A stretch of 8,987 nt of DNA from an uncultured Legionellales bacterium (GCA_945956945.1 CAMFJO010000018.1:1-8987); one strand, 5' to 3'. Positions 1 to 6,863 are shown, counted from the stretch's first letter. Notes: generated by a model not told the origin, from the letters alone. Numbers and translations: made by a program.

Positions 1-2424
1 GGTCAAGTGTCCATAAATACCATCTTTTTGATAAAGCTCGGGCGCTGTTTGCAAAGGTTCTAATACATGAAGAAAAATATCCGTTGCACTGGCAATACTT
101 CGCCAATCATTTTCTTTCTCCCAATTACCGATGGTAGACCAATATTCGCAGCGTAATTCGGTTTCTTCATCTGGTGCGGTAAAATCAATTTTCGGCAGCA
201 CCCGACCGCTTTCGGTCATGACGCGGATACCTTCCTCACGCAAAAGAGTTTCTTTAGGCGCCACCCATCTTGTGGTATCTGCCTGTATAAAACGTTGTGG
301 CTGAGTTTCAAGATCTTGAAATTCCGGTTGCGGCGCATCCATTTTACTTTTTAACTCACAAGCTTGTTGTTGAATCGCTTTGTCCTGTTCTTCTGCCTTA
401 TCTGCCGCCAGCAAATTTACTCCCTGGCTCATCGTCGTCATCACGACTTGTTTTAACAGTTCTTCGCCTCTAGGCTGTTCAAATACATCATTATCGTAGA
501 CACAAATATCGATGTCGATTTTATCGAATACATCCTGGCAAATCACGATCAACTCATGGGTGGCTTCACGCAGTTCTTCTGCCGTTAAACTTTCAATATC
601 TATTAATTGGATAAGATCCGATCGCGTTCTTTTAAAATGGTATCGTTTCCCCGGTGGTTGATAAATACCGCCTATCTGTGACAAGGGGGTCGTGTATTGT
701 TGCTGATAACGGCTATGCTGTTCGATTGCTGAATCCAGAATACCTTCTTGCGGATTGGCTTGCGTTCCCACCAAAGAGCGCACTCTAAACTTGCCCGCTT
801 CTGTCGGATTCAAGCTTTCCCATACCGTTTTCCCCGATACTGTGGCTGCCGCAAGAACGGGATCGTTTTCAAATTTTCTTAAAGTGGCAAACAAACGCAT
901 CATGGGCAAGGAGACATGCTGATAAGCATCTCTTCGACTACGAAGATAGCCATGCATTCTTTTTGCACCGTGCCATAAAGAAGAAGCACCCGCAATATGG
1001 GTGGTGCTGGCAATGGAATGGGGAGGTGTGGCAACTACCGGCGGCACAGGATCTCGCACTTCGGGAATAACAAGCGCAGCATCGTTCGTACCGTCCGTCA
1101 CACGAAAGAGAGGATCGCCTCCGTCTCTCTGCGCAATCCCACCGTGTAATGGGTTAACATCTAAAATATCTTGCGGTGGTATAATAAATCTTCCGCCGTC
1201 TTCTGCAGAACCTTCCTCTGCAACACCTTCTTCACCTTCAGGCGCAACCACCGTATAGGGATTTTCTAACCATTTTCTCACTTGAATAATATTTTCTGCT
1301 GATAGTTCAAGAGAGGGTAAGTTTAAATCTGAAATTGTGCCTTCTTGAGGCGCTACCAGTAACAGCGCATGGACTTCTTCCAAAAGAAGTCGAATATTGT
1401 CTTTGGTATCCGCTGGGATATTACCGTGGCGTACCTGTGCAAAAACATTGAGAAGAAATTGTTTCAGGACCGGCGTCAATAGCTTAAAGTTCTGGAAATT
1501 TCTTTCCCTCAAGTCCTTATTACTACCCAAACGGGTCAGCGCTGTCACTAATTCTACCAAAATACCCGGCCCATTGAGGTAGGGGGGCAAACTTGCCAAA
1601 GCCCTTTCACCTTCTATGGTTCCCTCTTCTGCACTTCCTGCGGCACCGTCTAAAGCTACTTGGCTTAGCCTTGCAGGAACCGGATTCATTTCATGCAAAT
1701 TTTCCTCGAGCACTTCAGGTTCTTTTTCAGCAACCACAGCAACGGGTTCAACGCGTCGCGGTATGCTATCATAGGCTTTACCATGGCTGTTATATCCCAA
1801 GATAGGAAGCAAATCAGCGCATTCTTTATCGTCATCACTGACACAATCTAGTATATCGATTAATCTTTGCAGGTGCTTATCATCATTAACCGTGTCACCC
1901 CTTTCAAAAGTGATCTGCAGAATCTCTTCTTGTATGTCTGCGGTCAAAGCATCCAGTGTCAAAGGATCCGGTAAATGGAGGGATGGTTCCACCCTGATTT
2001 GTCCTTCAATACGCCCGGCGCCCGTTCGATTCGGATGTGCTACTATATAACGCAGCATATTCCCTTCTTTTGCGATATAGATAGTAAAAGGCCTTAGCTC
2101 TCCATTTAGGGGTAAATCTGACATAAGCTTAAAACTATAAGCAGAATGCGGCGCGGAATTGCGAATACGATCTACTGTTTCATGAATGAGTGTCAGCGCT
2201 TTATCAAGACCGGGAATAAAAGAATTGGGAGTTCTAGCATTACGCAACCCTTCGACAAACTCACGTAATCGAGCGCTTTTGACTAGGCTTCCTATCAGGT
2301 TTCTTATTCCACCAATATGACGGCGCGCAATATGGTCTTGATAAAAGGAAGAAGATTGGACGATGCTTTTTAAGCGTTCATACGCTGATTGATAGTTTTT
2401 AATGTGTTGCTCATTTGCCGCCAT
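1..2424 (-). CDS. Large soluble protein of unknown function, C-terminus beyond window
   Basis: The frame opens with ATG at 2424 and stays open for 808 codons to the first base of the window, so the C-terminus is missing. A GGAG Shine-Dalgarno core (2431-2434) lies 6 nt before the ATG and supports this start. I recognise no family. There is no signal peptide and no evident membrane segment, so a cytosolic or translocated protein is likely. The N-terminal 90 residues look helical and basic. Residues 112-128 (PFTIYIAKEGNMLRYIV) look like a beta-hairpin. Residues 394-411 are an acidic Gly/Glu/Ala linker that separates two larger halves, and the second half has further helical stretches and ends in mixed sequence. 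The gene lies on the dotA strand but behind a terminator, with its own candidate promoter. Next to Dot/Icm genes, a secreted substrate is possible, but that is inference from context and from the PmrA-like site. That it is a real gene is nearly certain; its function is unknown. Confidence 0.9.
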   Translation of the reverse strand, partial: MAANEQHIKNYQSAYERLKSIVQSSSFYQDHIARRHIGGIRNLIGSLVKSARLREFVEGLRNARTPNSFIPGLDKALTLIHETVDRIRNSAPHSAYSFKLMSDLPLNGELRPFTIYIAKEGNMLRYIVAHPNRTGAGRIEGQIRVEPSLHLPDPLTLDALTADIQEEILQITFERGDTVNDDKHLQRLIDILDCVSDDDKECADLLPILGYNSHGKAYDSIPRRVEPVAVVAEKEPEVLEENLHEMNPVPARLSQVALDGAAGSAEEGTIEGERALASLPPYLNGPGILVELVTALTRLGSNKDLRERNFQNFKLLTPVLKQFLLNVFAQVRHGNIPADTKDNIRLLLEEVHALLLVAPQEGTISDLNLPSLELSAENIIQVRKWLENPYTVVAPEGEEGVAEEGSAEDGGRFIIPPQDILDVNPLHGGIAQRDGGDPLFRVTDGTNDAALVIPEVRDPVPPVVATPPHSIASTTHIAGASSLWHGAKRMHGYLRSRRDAYQHVSLPMMRLFATLRKFENDPVLAAATVSGKTVWESLNPTEAGKFRVRSLVGTQANPQEGILDSAIEQHSRYQQQYTTPLSQIGGIYQPPGKRYHFKRTRSDLIQLIDIESLTAEELREATHELIVICQDVFDKIDIDICVYDNDVFEQPRGEELLKQVVMTTMSQGVNLLAADKAEEQDKAIQQQACELKSKMDAPQPEFQDLETQPQRFIQADTTRWVAPKETLLREEGIRVMTESGRVLPKIDFTAPDEETELRCEYWSTIGNWEKENDWRSIASATDIFLHVLEPLQTAPELYQKDGIYGHLT

Positions 2425-2459
2425 GCTATTCTCCGAAACCCTGAGAAACTTATCCTGTT

Positions 2460-2482
2460 ATTAACGCCACACTAGCGTTAAT
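2460..2482. repeat. 8-bp perfect inverted repeat in the leader of the large gene
   Basis: ATTAACGC (2460-2467) and GCGTTAAT (2475-2482) form a perfect inverted repeat around a 7-nt spacer. It lies between the predicted transcription start near 2490 and the ATG at 2424, so it would be in the 5' leader of the large gene. It could be a repressor operator or an RNA hairpin. It has no T-tract on the minus strand, so it is not an intrinsic terminator. The symmetry is seen directly; the role is not known. Confidence 0.5.
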
Positions 2483-2496
2483 GACACTTTAAAACA

Positions 2497-2542
2497 AGCA
2501 TAGCAAAAGAAGCTTAAGGCATTCTTAAATGAACTTAATATT
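2497..2542 (-). promoter_or_regulatory. Candidate PmrA-type boxes and extended -10 promoter for the large gene
   Basis: Read on the plus strand, CTTAA occurs three times: 2513-2517, 2524-2528 and 2534-2538, with start-to-start spacings of 11 and 10 bp. On the minus strand the two proximal copies read TTTAAG-N5-CTTAAG. This fits the (C/T)TTAA(T/G)-N5-(C/T)TTAA(T/G) form known for enteric PmrA. The distal copy on the plus strand, CTTAATATT (2534-2542), equals the cTTAATatT motif that I recall for Legionella PmrA. Ten bp further downstream (minus) lies TGC-TATGCT (2505 to 2497), an extended -10, placing the boxes over the -35 region as expected for an OmpR-family activator. The predicted start is near 2490. 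TTAA motifs are common in such spacers, so this needs binding data. Confidence 0.45.
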
Positions 2543-2580
2543 TTAGGTAAATAAGGTTTAGACCGGGATGTAGCTGCTTA

Positions 2581-2620
2581 CAAAGCAAAACCGCCTCTTT
2601 TTGAGTAAAAAAGAGGCGGT
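2581..2620 (-). terminator. Rho-independent terminator of the dotA cluster
   Basis: A perfect 13-bp stem (ACCGCCTCTTTTT, 2590-2602, pairing with 2608-2620) encloses a 5-nt loop. On the minus strand it is followed by TTTTGCTTTG (2590 to 2581). It begins 38 nt after the stop codon of the 122-residue gene. It ends the minus-strand transcription unit icmV-dotA-122-residue gene and separates it from the large gene to the left. The T-tract is weaker in the plus direction, and no plus-strand gene precedes it. Confidence 0.85.
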
Positions 2621-2658
2621 CTAAGTCAAAAATATCACATAGATGCGGCCGCGCGAGC

Positions 2659-3027
2659 TTAAGTGGGGCGAGGACCACCGCCCAAACCAGGAGAGGCACC
2701 AGGATCGGGATCGGGATCGGAAACACCAGAGCCATGCGATCTTAAGGTTCCGCTTGGATCGGGTCCTGTGCCACCTGGCAATTTCACGCCTGGATCCTCA
2801 CCTGGTGCCACTTTTGACCCAAAAAGGAGATCAAGGCCTTCACCCTGGCTGATATTCTTACCCTGGTTTAATAAATGGTTTACCATCCATTGCCCACCTA
2901 TCTCCAGCATGTTCTTGTTATCATTAGAAAAACGGGCGTCATGGGCCTGTTTCTGAGCATCTCTGAGGCTACTGGCTTCTCCTTGCTCAACTAATTTTTT
3001 TAAGAGTTCTGCTTCTACACCTGACAT
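2659..3027 (-). CDS. Hypothetical 122-residue hydrophilic protein downstream of dotA
   Basis: The ATG at 3027 has an AGGTG Shine-Dalgarno core (3033-3037) 5 nt upstream, and the frame ends in TAA at 2659-2661. I do not recognise the protein. Residues 1-55 are charged and probably helical, with no signal peptide or membrane segment. Residues 56-72 are a short mixed segment. From about residue 73 to 122 the protein is rich in Pro, Gly and Asp, including an Asp-Pro repeat at 104-109, and is probably disordered. It is the last gene before the terminator at 2581-2620, 60 bp behind dotA, with a strong promoter of its own in the gap. The arrangement suggests a small cytosolic accessory factor, chaperone or substrate of the secretion system. 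This is inferred from position only. The clear ribosome site, promoter and terminator make it a convincing gene. Confidence 0.8.
   Translation of the reverse strand: MSGVEAELLKKLVEQGEASSLRDAQKQAHDARFSNDNKNMLEIGGQWMVNHLLNQGKNISQGEGLDLLFGSKVAPGEDPGVKLPGGTGPDPSGTLRSHGSGVSDPDPDPGASPGLGGGPRPT
2702..2719. repeat. Tandem hexamer (GGATCG)x3
   Basis: Three perfect copies of GGATCG lie in the coding region of the 122-residue protein. On the minus strand they encode the Asp-Pro run at residues 104-109. A perfect short tandem repeat of this kind can gain or lose units by slippage without shifting the frame, so the tail length may vary between strains. Confidence 0.7.
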
Positions 3028-3058
3028 ATTATCACCTCATTATCAATTTAATAATCCA

Positions 3059-3087
3059 ATTGTACCCTTTTTAACCAGGAAAGTCAA
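3059..3087 (-). promoter_or_regulatory. Near-consensus sigma-70 promoter between dotA and the 122-residue gene
   Basis: On the minus strand, TTGACT (3087 to 3082) and TACAAT (3064 to 3059) are separated by exactly 17 bp, and each matches the consensus at 5 of 6 positions. The -35 begins at the base after the dotA TAG stop (3090 to 3088). The predicted start is near 3052, giving a leader of about 25 nt that contains the AGGTG ribosome site. It is the best promoter match I found in the window. It implies that the 122-residue gene is transcribed independently of, or in addition to, icmV-dotA. Confidence 0.6.
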
Positions 3088-6000
3088 CTACCCGCTGGGG
3101 GGCATACCCGCTGCCAGCTGCGCTGCCTGTTTTCCCTTTTCCTTAACCTCATTAATGGCCCCACCATAAGCATGCATGGTATTGGACCTTGCCTTGGCTT
3201 GCGCATCACCCGCAGACTTAGCGGTTTCTGCGCCTTTTTCAACGCCTTGCTTGACTTGACCCATCATTTGCTCAATGTCGGAGCTATGGCCTTCGGTAAT
3301 ACCAATCCAGCGTACGACGTGGTCTGGTATATGGTAAATCAGGGTAAATGACTTATTTAACACCACCATCAAGGTATTGACGTACATACCCCAGATGATC
3401 AGGGTTCCAAACATACTGGCAGCAGAGGTATTGTCGCTCACGCTAGCCCCGCCCAATAGCGAGTTGGCGGCAAAGAAGAAACCACCATTGACGACCAGTA
3501 CCACCACATAGCTCAGCACTGTAGCGGCAAAATAGCCGATGATCATGAGTGGTGGCCTTAAAAACACACTGGCCAAGATAGCGATACCCATGCTACTGTG
3601 GCCAAACACCTCATGTTGACCTTCTGGGTGTAAGATCCCCAAACACAGCAGGGGCGCAGCGGTCATCGCCTCAATGGTGAGTACCAACCATTGTATAAAG
3701 GCAAAGGTAAACACCAGATAGGGGATCAACGGGAAATAATAAGCCATAATAGCGCCCATGGTCATCATCATACCGATGATGACATTGTACATGGCCGCAC
3801 CCCAGGTCATGGCACTGGTCATGGCATTGGCAATACCGGTCATGCCGGAGAAGACATAAGAAGTCAAGCCCGAGATCCACATATACTTAAAGCCGATGTG
3901 GTATAGCTTGGAAGAAGTATTCAACATGCGTAGGCCGGCACTCCGTAAGACGAATAAAGGATTCGCCATTTGTCCGCCTGTCCCCATGCTCATAATGGGT
4001 TGCAGGGTTCGCGAAAAATTATACATGATAGAAGCATTCACATAGCGATACCAATCCAAGGGATTGATGATAAATCTCGGAAATCTTGGTTTTGAATAAA
4101 GATTGGGATTAAATGCAGGATTCGCATTTATCGCACTGTTATAAACACCACAGTTTTCAATCACATTGCCGCTACTGTCTGTTAAGGGCGTACACTGCCT
4201 CCCATCCGAAGTCGGTATAGTCGTGTCATCCCCATCATTCATGGCATTCGCCAAAGCCTGGAGGGCTAAACCTTCCATCGCCGCAAAAGTCTTACCAATA
4301 CTATTTCCCGTGCCACGGCCGTAGTTATGGAACTTACCCGCATGCCCCTGCTGAAAACTGCCCCCAGAGCCATCATCGGGACCATCACTCTTAAAATCGG
4401 CCGAACTACGCGCATCTTGACAGCGTCTATCCGCGCCCGCGTTAGTGATCCCTACGCCATTCTGACAGGCAAGAGCCGCGTAACTGTAATCATAGGTGGT
4501 AGTAGACAAACTGGAGGTTGAGGTATTCAATGCCTTGGTCATGTCCAGAAAAAATGCGCCTGCGCCAGCCCAACCATTGTATTTTGCCGCTGCAACCAAT
4601 ATCTCTTTATGCGTTGTGGGTGGGGGGTTGTTGGTTGTGGGTGGCTGCAGAGCAACCGAGTCTCCCGCCACCGCTTTTTCCGTATTGGCGGCCTTCTGCT
4701 GTTCCTGTATCGCTTCCTCGGTTTGATACTGCGTATAATTTTGCGCCGTTGCGGCTTGATAGGCCACCGCCACTTGTTCTAATTGATCGCGGATGTAATC
4801 TCCCGTGTTAGTGGGGCAGCTCATCACCGGCTGACCCTTATCGTCCACCACTGGATTACCATCCGAGTCAACTAGCTGCGTACAGCTTGCGTTGCTAGTC
4901 GAGTCGGAGCCCGGACCAGCCTCAACATTGCCCATATCCAGGTAAACCTGATACGATTCTGCCAGATAGCTCAGGTTAGGTAACTTTGTTGTTTTTTGGG
5001 TGCCATCGGGTTGTGTGATGGTGGTTGTAAAAGCATAAGAGCCTGAAGCCGAACCCCTAGCAGCCGTATTATTTTGTGGATTTTGACCATTGGTGGGGAA
5101 AATCCCAAACCAGTTACCGCCATATATGCCTAGAGTAACCTTCGGGTTATCGGGATCAAAACCAATCATGTGATTGATAAGGTCTTTCTGTCTGCTGTAA
5201 TAATTGTAAAGTGCCTCATCGGATGTTTTAAACTGTTCCCCCGAAGGCATGGTAACATAACCACAAATTGAATGACGTGACCAATCATCTGGATGGGCAA
5301 GACCAAAGGCCCAAATGTACGTATAGGGCATATTGGCCTTTTGATCGGTGTCTTGATAAAGCAAATAAGGTGTTGTTTCCAGATAACCATAAGGGCCCTT
5401 ACCCTTGTTATTACCCTGCTTATACCAGGCAGAGTCTAGAGTTGTCGACCAAGTCGGTCGACTTTCTTGCGTCCAATAATGTCTCATACCCTGTTGTTCT
5501 GCAAAGGACAAGCTACACATTAAATACTGGAATATATTGGTGGCTGTTTCCAGATCATTGGTAGCAGAAACAGCCGTATTCACGGATATTCCGGCATCGC
5601 CAGACGCAACCCTATCGACCATGTTTCCCCAGATATAATCGGCGGCTCCCACGCCTTGTACAATCACCCACATCACAAAAACCTGAATAACCGCATAGCC
5701 TTTAGCCATCACTCCCGCGCCTGCTGCCGCGGTTGTCGTGGTGGTTGGCAGTAACAGCGCAAAACCCATGGCGGTACGCAAGGGAATCCACACCGAATTC
5801 CACTTCTGGCCCAACATTTCACCCTGATGGGAAGTATTGATGGTGGAAACTACCAAGCTATAGAGAATAAGAATACAACCCAAAACGATAACCGCATTGT
5901 TGAAATACAAAAAAGCATATTTTAACAGAGTAGATTCATTCACCGCCGACCATTGCGTGAGTATATTGCCTACATTGCCAAAAATGGTGGCGAGGTAATA

Positions 6001-6099
6001 CATGGATTGGTCATTTTCAGCGGGCGGAAAAAAGTTTGGCGCAGCAAATACCGCTGGTGCCAATAAGCATAATCCTAAAATAGATAGAATACGTTTCAT
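3088..6099 (-). CDS. dotA: DotA, polytopic inner-membrane protein of the Dot/Icm type IVB secretion system
   Basis: DotA is an inner-membrane and periplasmic component of the Dot/Icm effector-delivery machine and is related to TraY of IncI conjugation systems. The 1003-residue length is close to Legionella DotA (about 1050). The order is: a signal peptide (1-19, cleavage likely after AVFA); membrane segments near 61-87 and 108-157; a large soluble region from about 160 to 700; then a membrane cluster from about 739 to 925. The motif HPEGQHEVFG (824-833) followed by FLRP (846-849) in the cluster is typical of the DotA/TraY family. The tail after 935 is helical, charged and Ala-rich. The soluble region holds several cysteines, which could form disulfides in an exported domain, and a Gln/Thr/Pro-rich linker. 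The ATG overlaps the icmV stop in ATGA, so the two genes are translationally coupled. Identification is firm from family features, the icmV partner and the divergent icmW-icmX. Confidence 0.96.
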   Translation of the reverse strand: MKRILSILGLCLLAPAVFAAPNFFPPAENDQSMYYLATIFGNVGNILTQWSAVNESTLLKYAFLYFNNAVIVLGCILILYSLVVSTINTSHQGEMLGQKWNSVWIPLRTAMGFALLLPTTTTTAAAGAGVMAKGYAVIQVFVMWVIVQGVGAADYIWGNMVDRVASGDAGISVNTAVSATNDLETATNIFQYLMCSLSFAEQQGMRHYWTQESRPTWSTTLDSAWYKQGNNKGKGPYGYLETTPYLLYQDTDQKANMPYTYIWAFGLAHPDDWSRHSICGYVTMPSGEQFKTSDEALYNYYSRQKDLINHMIGFDPDNPKVTLGIYGGNWFGIFPTNGQNPQNNTAARGSASGSYAFTTTITQPDGTQKTTKLPNLSYLAESYQVYLDMGNVEAGPGSDSTSNASCTQLVDSDGNPVVDDKGQPVMSCPTNTGDYIRDQLEQVAVAYQAATAQNYTQYQTEEAIQEQQKAANTEKAVAGDSVALQPPTTNNPPPTTHKEILVAAAKYNGWAGAGAFFLDMTKALNTSTSSLSTTTYDYSYAALACQNGVGITNAGADRRCQDARSSADFKSDGPDDGSGGSFQQGHAGKFHNYGRGTGNSIGKTFAAMEGLALQALANAMNDGDDTTIPTSDGRQCTPLTDSSGNVIENCGVYNSAINANPAFNPNLYSKPRFPRFIINPLDWYRYVNASIMYNFSRTLQPIMSMGTGGQMANPLFVLRSAGLRMLNTSSKLYHIGFKYMWISGLTSYVFSGMTGIANAMTSAMTWGAAMYNVIIGMMMTMGAIMAYYFPLIPYLVFTFAFIQWLVLTIEAMTAAPLLCLGILHPEGQHEVFGHSSMGIAILASVFLRPPLMIIGYFAATVLSYVVVLVVNGGFFFAANSLLGGASVSDNTSAASMFGTLIIWGMYVNTLMVVLNKSFTLIYHIPDHVVRWIGITEGHSSDIEQMMGQVKQGVEKGAETAKSAGDAQAKARSNTMHAYGGAINEVKEKGKQAAQLAAGMPPSG

Positions 6100-6590
6100 G
6101 GCTTATCCTCACCTCCTTTAACTTTATCTTCTTTAGGATTGTCTTCAATCTGGGAATGCCACCATTCACGGACACTGCAGCCCAATTTACGGTGCTTGAT
6201 TTGAAATAACCAGAAATGGAAACGAAAGGCCATGGCAAAAGCCAAGGAAGCTACTACCAGGGCGAGTATTCCTCCAGCAAAATTCAAAGTATAAAACAGA
6301 AAAAAACTGTAGGCGGTGATGGCTATACCAATAGCACCATACACCAGAAATAACCGCAGGAATTCTTTATGGCGTTCTTGTAAATCGGCTTCGGTTAAAT
6401 TAAGACGTGCCAAGGCTTCCTGAAAGGTCTCGTTATGCTCTGCTTTTTGCGGCACAAAAAGACTTTTGCCCAAGCCCCATACATAACGGCTAGAAGCTTT
6501 AATGATGTCCCAACCCATCCATGCTTTTACGTTAACAGCTGGTTTGTATGCCCAGCTTAGACCTTCGCCTACTTTTTTGAAAACACTCAT
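6096..6590 (-). CDS. icmV: IcmV, inner-membrane Dot/Icm component
   Basis: This 164-residue protein (Legionella IcmV is about 150) has an N-terminal cytosolic part and two closely spaced membrane segments, about 80-101 and 104-127. A basic, then acidic, C-terminal tail follows. This is the expected hairpin topology of IcmV, a small inner-membrane protein required for Dot/Icm function whose biochemical role is poorly defined. The assignment rests on size, topology and the conserved order icmV-dotA divergent from icmW-icmX. The start ATG at 6590 has only a weak AGAGA site (6599-6603), 8 nt away. The C-terminal codons for Lys-Gly-Gly-Glu double as the strong dotA ribosome site. The stop overlaps the dotA start by 4 bp. 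Confidence 0.92.
   Translation of the reverse strand: MSVFKKVGEGLSWAYKPAVNVKAWMGWDIIKASSRYVWGLGKSLFVPQKAEHNETFQEALARLNLTEADLQERHKEFLRLFLVYGAIGIAITAYSFFLFYTLNFAGGILALVVASLAFAMAFRFHFWLFQIKHRKLGCSVREWWHSQIEDNPKEDKVKGGEDKP
6109..6119 (-). promoter_or_regulatory. Perfect anti-Shine-Dalgarno match in front of dotA
   Basis: On the minus strand AAAGGAGGTGA (6119 to 6109) complements the canonical 3' end of 16S rRNA over 11 bases, 9 nt before the dotA ATG. It lies wholly inside icmV codons. It fixes the dotA start and predicts efficient re-initiation after icmV, whereas icmV itself has a weak site. DotA may therefore be made in excess of IcmV from one message. Confidence 0.85.
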
Positions 6591-6621
6591 CGTTTACATC
6601 TCTATAAAAGTTAATACTTTA

Positions 6622-6661
6622 ACAACAGCGCCTATTGTATCAAATTTTGAACAGCTGTTGT
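6622..6661 (-). promoter_or_regulatory. Candidate icmV-dotA promoter inside an inverted repeat
   Basis: On the minus strand TGA-TACAAT (6642 to 6634) is an extended -10, with a predicted start near 6627. There is no good -35 (TACAAC at 17-bp spacing matches poorly), so an activator may be needed. The -10 is flanked by a perfect 8-bp inverted repeat: ACAACAGC (6622-6629) and GCTGTTGT (6654-6661), 24 nt apart and about three helical turns centre to centre. Such symmetry around a -10 would suit a regulator that binds both arms. A second small symmetry, GTTAA-N4-TTAAC (6610-6623), lies just downstream. The promoter and operator roles are inferred. Confidence 0.45.
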
Positions 6662-6714
6662 AGTATTTGTGCACTATTAATTTAAACTCTTCATCCTTCG
6701 TTAAGAATCACTAC

Positions 6715-6778
6715 CATACCACACACTTAAAGCTATCATACCGTACTTAAAGCACAAATTCTTCAGATCTGCTATAGT
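6715..6778 (+). promoter_or_regulatory. Direct repeats and distal extended -10 promoter candidate for icmW
   Basis: ACTTAAAGC occurs twice, at 6725-6733 and 6745-6753, exactly 20 bp apart. Each copy is preceded by CATACC (6715-6720 and 6737-6742). Downstream lies TGC-TATAGT (6770-6778), an extended -10 with 5 of 6 consensus bases and no recognisable -35. If the start is near 6785, the repeats sit around -37 and -57, a usual place for an activator on one face of the helix. The CTTAA cores resemble PmrA half-sites, but the 20-bp period differs from the usual 11. The repeats are plain to see; their function is inferred. Confidence 0.4.
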
Positions 6779-6833
6779 ATTTTTAGCTTGCTTCATAAAA
6801 CCTTAAGCTAAGCCGAATTAAAAAGATACAAAC

Positions 6834-6863
6834 TTGCAGCAACTTTAAATGAATAGGTATACT
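6834..6863 (+). promoter_or_regulatory. Proximal sigma-70 promoter candidate for icmW
   Basis: TTGCAG (6834-6839) and TATACT (6858-6863) are 18 bp apart. The -10 matches the consensus at 5 of 6 positions and the -35 at 3 of 6. The predicted start near 6870 would give a leader of about 19 nt with the GAGGA ribosome site (6875-6879) 9 nt before the icmW ATG. It may act together with the distal candidate at 6770-6778. Confidence 0.45.

Noticed and set aside
1001..1805. Plus-strand frames of 61-85 codons at the left side
   Set aside because: They lie wholly antisense to the 808-codon minus-strand gene, lack ribosome sites and have low-complexity composition.
2535..2956. Overlapping Pro- or Ile-rich frames in both directions around 2535-2956
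   Set aside because: They are out-of-frame readings of the GGATCG repeat region and of the terminator. Only the 2659-3027 minus frame has a ribosome site and promoter.
6610..6623. GTTAA-N4-TTAAC as a PmrA box
   Set aside because: The half-sites are inverted and 8-9 bp apart instead of direct repeats at 11 bp. It is noted only as a small symmetry.
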